Assembly: GCA_964415715.1 (NCBI GenBank)
Contig: CAYQBK010000076.1
Location: forward strand, 1 to 10,609
Direction: 5' to 3'
DNA from: DALYDK01 sp964415715
GTDB lineage: Bacteria > Patescibacteriota > Saccharimonadia > Saccharimonadales > CAIOMD01
DNA: 10,609 nucleotides
Part shown: one piece after another, positions 1-4,568 of the stretch
How the letters are laid out: the number at the start of each line of letters is the position of its first letter
How positions within the stretch are numbered: the first letter of the stretch is position 1
Notes under the pieces: generated by a model
Databases searched by the model: none
Told to the model about the DNA's origin: nothing
Seen by the model: the letters and a program-made list of their open reading frames with translations, nothing else
Made by a program: the position numbers and the translations under genes

Positions 1-1
1 T

Positions 2-1000
2 GATAATACAGGCAGTGCGTATTACGCAAGCAACGTTGGCATCTCTAACACCTCCCCAAGCTACTTACTACACGTAGGCTCATCCTCTACAACCACAGGC
101 ACATCCGTAGCCCGCTTTGAAAACGCAGGTGGTACCTGTACAGTCACACCAAACACTGCAGGTGGTATAACCTGTACATCAGACATAAGGCTCAAAAAAG
201 ACATAACAAGCTACTCACAATCAGAAGCCCTAAATAAACTACTAGGCCTTAACACCATTAGTTATCATCTTAATACAGAAAGCCCTACAGACAACCTCCA
301 CGTAGGTTTTAGTGCCCAACAACTAGAGACTATACTACCAGACCTTGTAGTAACCGATGCAGATGGTTATAAGAGCATATCTTTATCTGGCCTTACCCCA
401 TACCTAGTATCAAGCTTGCAAGCTCAACAAACCCAAATAGATAAACTAGCAAAAGATACTATAGCTAACACTACAAACAACACTATATACAACCAAAGCC
501 TGCAAACCACCGCTACCATCCAAGCCCTAGCCAACCAAGATCTAAGTATAGCTAACCTAAACGTTAGCGGTACTACTAACTTAACTAACCTTACAGTAAG
601 CAGTGTAACCATAACAAACACCCTAACTGTACAAAACCTAGTAGCTACCAACCTTACCATAAACGGACACATCAGCACAGCAGGCAACACTCCAACTATC
701 ACTCCACAAGCTGCTGCTGGCCAAGGTGCTACTGCTACTATAGAGGGGAATGATACTAGTGGTACTATTACAATTACAACCGGTTCTAATATTACTTCAG
801 AAAAGCTTGCCACTATTAATTTTGTAAACCCATATAGTAGGGCACCAAGAGTTGTATTTAGCCCCGCGGGTAAAGAAAGCACCAAGGTAGGGGCCTACTA
901 CGACCCAGCCCAAACAACAAATAGTGGTTATAGTATAATGGTTGATCAGCCAGTGCAGCCAGCTACAACGTACACATTTACGTACTTTGTAACACAATAA
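2..1000 (+). CDS. Surface or tail-fibre-like protein with S74 intramolecular chaperone domain, 5' end outside the window
   Basis: The frame is open from base 2 to a TAA at 998-1000, giving 332 residues of the C-terminal part. An apparent TTG start at 416 is only an internal codon. Residues about 13-60 have the 'VGISNTSPSYLLHVGS' type repeat of phage-tail-like CPR surface proteins. A peptidase S74 (endosialidase-type chaperone) domain begins at Ser60 in SDIRLKKDI, the usual self-cleavage Ser with its nearby Lys. It continues through His100 in HVGFSAQQLE to 'LPDLV', a typical S74 core. A Gln-rich, probably coiled segment (about 139-165) follows, then beta-strand repeats with NLTV/TLTV steps (about 180-220), then a beta-sandwich-like tail ending in TYTFTYFV. 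In S74 proteins the domain trimerises a fibre and cuts itself off; here it lies well inside the chain. The likely role is adhesion at the cell surface (inference). Codon use changes near base 700. Confidence 0.85.
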   Translation, partial: DNTGSAYYASNVGISNTSPSYLLHVGSSSTTTGTSVARFENAGGTCTVTPNTAGGITCTSDIRLKKDITSYSQSEALNKLLGLNTISYHLNTESPTDNLHVGFSAQQLETILPDLVVTDADGYKSISLSGLTPYLVSSLQAQQTQIDKLAKDTIANTTNNTIYNQSLQTTATIQALANQDLSIANLNVSGTTNLTNLTVSSVTITNTLTVQNLVATNLTINGHISTAGNTPTITPQAAAGQGATATIEGNDTSGTITITTGSNITSEKLATINFVNPYSRAPRVVFSPAGKESTKVGAYYDPAQTTNSGYSIMVDQPVQPATTYTFTYFVTQ

Positions 1001-1011
1001 ACCATCCACAT

Positions 1012-1035
1012 TTTACTTTTGCCACCAAAAGTAAA
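1012..1035. repeat. Perfect 10-bp inverted repeat with 4-nt loop after the S74 gene
   Basis: TTTACTTTTG (1012-1021) and CAAAAGTAAA (1026-1035) pair perfectly around CCAC. The hairpin starts 11 nt after the S74 stop, so it may end that transcript or protect its 3' end. The stem is AT-rich and no U-tract follows on either strand, so it is not a textbook intrinsic terminator. Confidence 0.5.
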
Positions 1036-1100
1036 TCAAAACTGCTAGGCAGGCATTTTAGATGTGGCGTAGGATTACTGGTCTTATGCAAAATCCCTGA

Positions 1101-1275
1101 CTAATCTGACTTGTTTTGTATGGCTAATACCAATTTTTCTACTGTTAATGTATCATTTAATACTTCTCCATCAGATAAAATTAGTCTTAACTCACCCAAA
1201 GCCAATCCAGCTTAAGCCACGTTTTTGTAGTTTATGGCTGCGCGTGGGACAGTACCTAAATCCTCGTTGTTTCAT
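1101..1275 (-). CDS. Small split ORF, 27 codons plus 30 codons with a +1 frame change (unknown function)
   Basis: On the minus strand an ATG at 1275 opens a 27-residue frame, MKQRGFRYCPTRS... to ...LSWIGFG, ending at TGA (1194-1192). In the +1 frame, starting at the GAG that overlaps this TGA, 30 residues follow (ELRLILSDGEVLNDTLTVEK... to ...AIQNKSD) to TAG at 1103-1101. Both halves read like real protein: the first is basic, the second a regular beta-hairpin plus helix pattern. Joined at GGG-UGA-G they would give 57 residues. It could be a pseudogene with one base lost, a +1 programmed frameshift, or two coupled ORFs, since a TTG at 1199 could start the second with an 8-nt overlap. There is no Shine-Dalgarno; a 12-bp hairpin ends 2 nt before the ATG. 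I do not recognise the family. No long homologous ORF is present nearby. Confidence 0.35.
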
Positions 1276-1277
1276 AC

Positions 1278-1305
1278 ATAAGTAATGTCAAAAGACATTA
1301 CTTAT
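1278..1305. repeat. Perfect 12-bp inverted repeat with AAAA/TTTT loop
   Basis: ATAAGTAATGTC (1278-1289) and GACATTACTTAT (1294-1305) pair perfectly around a 4-nt loop. On the minus strand the hairpin ends 2 nt before the ATG of the small split ORF, where a ribosome-binding site would normally sit. No U-tract follows on either strand, so an operator, a translation-control hairpin or a mobile-element relic fits better than a terminator. Confidence 0.55.
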
Positions 1306-1428
1306 TGCTAATTAACGGAGACTAAATATGTTAAAAGCCTCCACGTTTTTGCCTATAGCTCTGAAAATCGCTAGTAGTTCTCACCCCGACTTTCTTGGAC
1401 GGTGCTTAAAGCCCTCTGCAAACCATAC

Positions 1429-1452
1429 AAAAAGCCCATCGAAAGATGGACT
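1429..1452 (-). terminator. Intrinsic terminator of the tRNA-Gly / thioredoxin-like / tRNA-Arg unit
   Basis: Read on the minus strand, AGTCCATC (1452-1445), loop TTTC and GATGGGCT (1440-1433) form an 8-bp stem with one G-U pair. It runs directly into a run of five T (1433-1429). It starts 8 nt after the encoded CCA of tRNA-Arg. The flanks ACCATACAAA (1463-1454) and TTTGTATGGT (1431-1422) are also complementary and would add a 10-bp outer stem that takes in the tRNA discriminator and CCA. Confidence 0.75.
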
Positions 1453-1459
1453 GTTTGTA

Positions 1460-1536
1460 TGGTACCCCGGGAGGGAATCGAACCCCAGACCTGTGGGATA
1501 GAAGCCCATCGCTCTAATCCGCTGAGCTACCGGGGC
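1460..1536 (-). tRNA. tRNA-Arg(TCT), CCA encoded
   Basis: The minus strand gives a 77-nt cloverleaf including CCA. The acceptor is GCCCCGG with CCGGGGT (G1-U72), the D-arm is GCTC with GAGC, and the anticodon loop is CTTCTAT with anticodon UCU, reading AGA. The T-loop is TTCGATT, the discriminator is A, and CCA lies at 1462-1460. Two stem positions do not pair: 27-43 (A-C) and 49-65 (U-C). 50-64 is G-U. The rest of the fold is normal, so it is probably functional. It lies 22 nt after the thioredoxin-like gene on the same strand and is followed at once by a terminator. Confidence 0.9.
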
Positions 1537-1549
1537 AGGCACCACAAAT

Positions 1550-1555
1550 ATTATA
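1550..1555 (-). promoter_or_regulatory. Possible internal -10 element for tRNA-Arg
   Basis: TATAAT on the minus strand lies 13 nt upstream of the tRNA-Arg 5' end, just past the stop of the thioredoxin-like gene. I see no good -35 at 16-18 nt. It could give the tRNA extra, separate transcription, but the strong promoter at 1987-2014 already covers the unit. Confidence 0.3.
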
Positions 1556-1558
1556 CAA

Positions 1559-1867
1559 TTAATATTGGCCTAGTGTATATATTATCTGATCAATATCTGG
1601 TACTTCGTCACCATTCCAGCTTTCGATAATTTCATCATCTTCGCTTAGCGCCAAAACAATAGGAAGATTCTCAGCATCTAGATCATAAAAGTCTCGAACC
1701 TCCTCAGCCTTTTCCTCGTCTATTGCAAGCAGATAGACTTGTGAGCCAAGTTGCTCAATCTTGTCCTTGTGACGTGACCATCGATCCCGTTCTAATATTC
1801 CACCATCATATATAATGATCAGTGATGCACCTTCTTTATCTTCTGTAGATATAAACGATAAACCCAT
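1559..1867 (-). CDS. Small thioredoxin-fold protein without CxxC
   Basis: The protein has 102 residues. The frame stays open further upstream, but that part runs through tRNA-Gly. The ATG at 1867 has a Shine-Dalgarno AGGGA (1877-1873) five bases before it, so it is the real start. The pattern is thioredoxin-like: a strand 'SLIIIYDG', a helix (about 27-40), a strand 'QVYLLAID' (43-50), a helix 'EKAEEVRDFYDL', then 'LPIVLAL' with the cis-Pro position at 69, 'IIESWNG' (80-86) and a last helix. The redox CxxC is absent, and the protein is acidic with no signal peptide or membrane segment. It is therefore unlikely to be a classical disulfide reductase; a binding or scaffold role is possible. Placement between two tRNA genes under one promoter suggests constant, growth-linked expression (inference). 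Fold call moderate, function unknown. Confidence 0.75.
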   Translation of the reverse strand: MGLSFISTEDKEGASLIIIYDGGILERDRWSRHKDKIEQLGSQVYLLAIDEEKAEEVRDFYDLDAENLPIVLALSEDDEIIESWNGDEVPDIDQIIYTLGQY

Positions 1868-1890
1868 AGTATTCCCTATATAAAGTAGTT

Positions 1891-1965
1891 TGGTGCGGGT
1901 GGCGAGAGTCGAACTCACGTAGCCAGTTTGGAAAACTGGAGTAATAGCCGTTATACCACACCCGC
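1891..1965 (-). tRNA. tRNA-Gly(TCC), CCA encoded
   Basis: The minus strand gives 75 nt including CCA. The acceptor GCGGGTG pairs fully with CACCCGC. The D-arm is GTAT with TTAC (one U-U pair), the anticodon stem is CCAGT with ACTGG, and the loop TTTCCAA gives anticodon UCC, reading GGA. The T-arm is GTGAG / TTCGACT / CTCGC, the discriminator is A, and CCA lies at 1893-1891. It is the first gene of the unit, about 15 nt after the predicted transcription start, and lies 23 nt before the thioredoxin-like gene. Confidence 0.93.
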
Positions 1966-1986
1966 ATAGCACGACTTAACTATTAG

Positions 1987-2014
1987 ATTATATCGTAAAA
2001 AATAGTTCTGTCAA
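1987..2014 (-). promoter_or_regulatory. Consensus sigma70 promoter of the tRNA-Gly unit
   Basis: On the minus strand TTGACA (2014-2009) and TATAAT (1992-1987) are both exact consensus, with a 16-nt spacer. Transcription should start near 1980, giving a very short 5' leader before tRNA-Gly. It drives tRNA-Gly, the thioredoxin-like gene and tRNA-Arg up to the terminator at 1429-1452. Confidence 0.85.
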
Positions 2015-2033
2015 AAGCTCAAAATCAAATCTA

Positions 2034-2618
2034 CTAGCGTAATTTTTCTATCAGTTTGACTACCGTATTTATATTTACTTTGGGATCCTGTTGGCCATCA
2101 ATAGAGATTGTTTCGTAGCCTGCAGTTTCTGCAGTTATAAAACTATCGTAGAAAATGTTGAATTTCTCCTCCGAAGGACCGTGGCCGCCATGACTTTTTC
2201 TCTGGCTTACTCTATCCCACGCAATACTTTTGGGCACTACTAATTCTACTACCAGTATTTTTAGATTTTTATTATTTTCCTGTGCAAACTCTTCTAGCTT
2301 ATTTGTTACATTTTTCATGACTGCTAGGTCGGTAAAAGGCTGATTCCAAATAATAATTTGGCTATTTTTTATAGCATCAAATGCTTTAGCTCGTAAAAAT
2401 CTATAGGGGTGAAGTTTGGGATCTACATTTTCAGCTATCTGTTTTTTGATGTGCTCTTTGTATTCCTGGCTATCATAATTGGTTGCATCTGGGTCAAGTA
2501 CAATATAATCATTTTGATCAAAAGAAATCCTTAATTTGTCGGCAAAAAAAGATTTTCCACTACCTGGCACACCTCTAACCAAAACAAGCATCGGGTTTGA
2601 TTTTTGTGTATTATGCAT
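2034..2618 (-). CDS. P-loop ATP-dependent kinase (AAA_33 / zeta-toxin-like fold)
   Basis: The protein has 194 residues and is probably cytoplasmic. Walker A is GVPGSGKS at 16-23, after a short beta strand. 'LDPD' at 41-44 sits where these kinases bind substrate or Mg. 'IIIWNQP' at 88-94 resembles the second strand of the family, and 'WDRVSQRKSHGG' at 134-145 supplies the Arg-rich lid that closes over ATP. Length fits small kinases of the polynucleotide-kinase / zeta / AAA_33 group. The substrate cannot be told from the sequence. There is no antitoxin-like partner next to it, so a toxin role is not supported. The ATG at 2618 has AAGGA about 12 nt upstream; Met10 is an alternative start. The stop is TAG. 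The gene is divergent from mraY across a 111-nt shared promoter region and is not in an operon. Confidence 0.8.
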   Translation of the reverse strand: MHNTQKSNPMLVLVRGVPGSGKSFFADKLRISFDQNDYIVLDPDATNYDSQEYKEHIKKQIAENVDPKLHPYRFLRAKAFDAIKNSQIIIWNQPFTDLAVMKNVTNKLEEFAQENNKNLKILVVELVVPKSIAWDRVSQRKSHGGHGPSEEKFNIFYDSFITAETAGYETISIDGQQDPKVNINTVVKLIEKLR

Positions 2619-2649
2619 AGTAATACGTATTCCTTATTTATGTATTATC

Positions 2650-2678
2650 ATAATATCATTGATATGTTTAGCTGTTAA
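2650..2678 (-). promoter_or_regulatory. Promoter of the P-loop kinase
   Basis: On the minus strand TTAACA (2678-2673) and TATTAT (2655-2650) are separated by 17 nt, each one base from consensus. The start would fall near 2643, about 25 nt before the ATG. Confidence 0.55.
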
Positions 2679-2707
2679 TTGTAAAATATAAAAGTTAGAG
2701 ATATAAA
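2679..2707 (+). promoter_or_regulatory. Promoter of mraY
   Basis: TTGTAA (2679-2684) and TATAAA (2702-2707) have a 17-nt spacer. Its -35 box directly abuts the -35 box of the divergent kinase promoter (2673-2678), so the two polymerases would compete or share control. The predicted leader is about 16 nt and contains no Shine-Dalgarno. Confidence 0.5.
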
Positions 2708-2729
2708 ATTACTAAAACAAAGTATATCA

Positions 2730-3758
2730 ATGCAACCATCAGATTTATTTGTTCAGAGTACTACCAAGACGATACTACTAAGTCTAATAGCTTTTTGTTT
2801 TGCCATGCTATTGACACCTGTTTTTACGCATTTTGCGTTTAGATATAAATGGTGGAAAAAACGTGACCGGACAGAATCTACAACCGGTGAAAAGCTATCA
2901 GTTGTTGCTCAGTTACGCATAAAACGAACTATTCCAAGAATGGCTGGGCTAATTATTGTCATCTCTGCTTCTATAGTTACAATTGCTCTAAATCTAGACA
3001 GAGGGCAAACCTGGCTACCATTAGCTGCATTGATTGGTGGAGGTGTAGTTGGCTTGCTAGATGACTATATATATGTTACTGGCAAGGGTGGCACGGTAGT
3101 GGGGCTAAGTGCCAAATTGAAGTTATTTTTGATAACTGCAATAGCTATCATCGCAGGATTATTCTTCTATTACAAACTTGGATACAACTCTGTATATATA
3201 CCAATATATGGTGATCTTAATGTCGGCTGGTTACTAATACCTTTATTTGTAATAGTCGTTGTCAGTACTAGCAATGCCGTCAATATATCAGACGGAGTAG
3301 ATGGACTTGCTGGGGGGTTATTGATTTATTCATATGCAGCTTTTGGGGTTATTGCCCTTTTTCAGGGAAACTATGGCATTGCCAGTTTTTGCTTTACTGT
3401 TATAGGCGCCTTACTTTCATACCTATGGTTCAATATTCCACCAGCTAGATTTGTTATGGGTGATGTTGGGTCATTTGCTCTTGGGACATCGCTAGGTGTT
3501 GTAGCTATGCTGACAAATACATTGATCCTATTGCCTTTAATAGGTATTGTTTTTGTAGCCGAAGGTGGATCAAGTTTGATCCAAATAACTTCAAAAAAAT
3601 ATTTACATCGTAAAATATTTATTGCAGCGCCAATACATCATCATTTTGAGGCTATGGGCTGGCCCAAGACTAAAGTTACTATGAGATTTTGGATTATAGC
3701 TCAAACTGCAGCTGTTATTGGCGTCGTTCTAGCGCTAACAACTGGATTTATCAAGTAG
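2730..3758 (+). CDS. mraY: Phospho-N-acetylmuramoyl-pentapeptide transferase (MraY)
   Basis: The protein has 342 residues and about ten hydrophobic segments. MraY moves phospho-MurNAc-pentapeptide from UDP to undecaprenyl phosphate, making lipid I at the inner face of the membrane. The key motifs are present: Asp111-Asp112 in LLDDY, the metal-site segment NAVNISDGVDGL (182-193, Asp188 and Asp191), MGDVGS (243-248) and PIHHHFE (301-307) followed by GWPKTKVTMRFWI. The His triplet separates MraY from WecA/TagO relatives. The usual PTMGG near the N-terminus is replaced by PRMAG (69-73), which is closer to the WecA type. No Shine-Dalgarno precedes the ATG. It is followed after one base by the cysQ-like gene, so the two are co-transcribed. 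Stop is TAG. Identification is firm; strict substrate use is inferred. Confidence 0.9.
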   Translation: MQPSDLFVQSTTKTILLSLIAFCFAMLLTPVFTHFAFRYKWWKKRDRTESTTGEKLSVVAQLRIKRTIPRMAGLIIVISASIVTIALNLDRGQTWLPLAALIGGGVVGLLDDYIYVTGKGGTVVGLSAKLKLFLITAIAIIAGLFFYYKLGYNSVYIPIYGDLNVGWLLIPLFVIVVVSTSNAVNISDGVDGLAGGLLIYSYAAFGVIALFQGNYGIASFCFTVIGALLSYLWFNIPPARFVMGDVGSFALGTSLGVVAMLTNTLILLPLIGIVFVAEGGSSLIQITSKKYLHRKIFIAAPIHHHFEAMGWPKTKVTMRFWIIAQTAAVIGVVLALTTGFIK

Positions 3759-3759
3759 A

Positions 3760-4566
3760 ATGAAGCCTTTAGGAGGATATCGCCAAATAGAAATATCGCA
3801 TGAACAATTCAATGGCTTTGTTTCTGAAGTGGTTTCAATATTGCACAGCGTAAATCATGTCGTCATGGATATTTATCGCAAAACAAGCCCCGATATATCA
3901 TATAAACAAGACAACTCACCGGTAACTATAGCTGATATTTAGGCGAATCAAATCATTGTTGATCAATTAAGTAGGATCTATCCCAACATCCCAGTGCTTA
4001 GCGAAGAGGGGTCTAGTGAAGCCAATGATGAGATTATAAGAACTAAAAATAGCTTTTGGTTAGTAGATCCTATAGATGGTACTGAAGAGTTTATAAATAA
4101 AACTGATGAATTCACTGTTTGTATTGCTCTTGTTATTGGCAATAAGCCGGTAATAGGTTTTGTTTCTGCGCCGGCCTTAGATGGTGAAATATTTTATGGT
4201 GGAAATGGTTTTGGTAGTTTTGTAACATCTAGCAATTCAACTCCTCGAGCAATTCAACCTAAAACAACGAGCGAAAGCAAGCTTGTATTTGTGGGTGGAT
4301 CTATAAATAATGAAACCCAAGAGTATATAGACACAAATTATCCTAATATCTCAAATCAAAAGATTGGTTCACAGTTAAAGTTTCTTGAAGTTGCTAAAGG
4401 AAATGGGGTTTACCCACGGCTAAGTCATACGATGAAACTTTGGGATATTGGAGCGGGCCACGCCATAATAGAAGGTGTTGGAGGTACCGTTACTAGGTCG
4501 GATGGTTCAGACATAGATTACCGACAGTCATCACTTTTGGCTGGTGATTTCATTGCAAAATTATAA
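3760..4566 (+). pseudogene. cysQ: CysQ-like 3'(2'),5'-bisphosphate nucleotidase / inositol monophosphatase family, in-frame TAG
   Basis: One frame runs from ATG 3760 to TAA 4566, broken only by TAG at 3940-3942. The first 60 residues end in DNSPVTIADI and the codons after TAG continue ANQIIVDQLSRIYP...PVLSEE, so the family alignment passes straight through. The TAG sits just after 'ADI', at a position variable in homologues. The downstream part keeps the metal site (LSEE, then VDPIDGTEEF) and the C-terminal WDIGAGHAIIEGVGG. CysQ hydrolyses PAP to AMP; relatives dephosphorylate inositol phosphates. UAG ends mraY, glyA and the kinase gene, so it is a true stop in this genome. Either this is a fresh nonsense mutant, a read-through gene, or a sequencing error. 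A second ORF could start in the fragment at 3994 or upstream, but would lack the first helix and part of the metal site. AGGAGG at 3771-3776 precedes ATA, not ATG, at 3787. Confidence 0.8.
3771..3776 (+). promoter_or_regulatory. Perfect AGGAGG inside the 5' end of the cysQ-like gene
   Basis: AGGAGG lies 11 nt into the frame and 10 nt before an in-frame ATA (3787-3789). Starting there would give a protein beginning at Glu-Ile-Ser-His-Glu, close to the usual CysQ N-terminus. It may mark an original ATG now changed to ATA, or a non-AUG start. The ATG at 3760 itself has no Shine-Dalgarno but is 1 nt from the mraY stop. Confidence 0.4.
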
Positions 4567-4568
4567 AC

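Larger units (their letters stand above)
1001..1428. other. Long intergenic region
   Basis: These 428 bases lie between the S74 gene and the tRNA terminator. They hold two perfect hairpins (1012-1035 and 1278-1305) and a small minus-strand split ORF (1101-1275), each listed separately. The 11-mer CCACGTTTTTG occurs at 1217-1227 and again at 1341-1351. I looked on both strands for tmRNA, the RNase P core and an SRP Alu or apical loop. I saw neither a T-arm nor a conserved core that would support any of them. Nothing else is recognisable. Confidence 0.5.

Noticed and set aside
424..885. 153-codon minus-strand ORF in the S74 gene
   Set aside because: Low-complexity hydrophobic translation antisense to a repetitive gene; the plus frame is clearly the coding one.
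1012..1305. Terminal inverted repeats of an insertion sequence
   Set aside because: The two hairpins are each self-complementary but unrelated to one another, and no transposase is present.
1001..1428. tmRNA, RNase P RNA or SRP RNA in the gene-poor stretch
   Set aside because: No T-arm apart from the tRNAs, no conserved P4 or SRP apical motif seen on either strand.
1328..1501. 57-codon plus-strand ORF with a good Shine-Dalgarno-like ACGGAG before its ATG
   Set aside because: More than a third of it is antisense to tRNA-Arg and its terminator, and the ending translates the tRNA T-arm and anticodon arm. Likely chance.
1402..1629. 75-codon plus-strand ORF
   Set aside because: It runs antisense through tRNA-Arg and into the thioredoxin-like gene; no start signal.
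1868..1972. N-terminal extension of the thioredoxin-like gene
   Set aside because: The extra 35 codons are the tRNA-Gly sequence; the ATG at 1867 has a Shine-Dalgarno.
2034..2618. Zeta-type toxin of a toxin-antitoxin pair
   Set aside because: Only the P-loop fold matches; no small antitoxin gene lies next to it and the divergent gene is mraY.
3940..3942. UAG reassignment to an amino acid genome-wide
   Set aside because: mraY, glyA and the kinase gene end at UAG exactly where their families end, so UAG works as a stop here.
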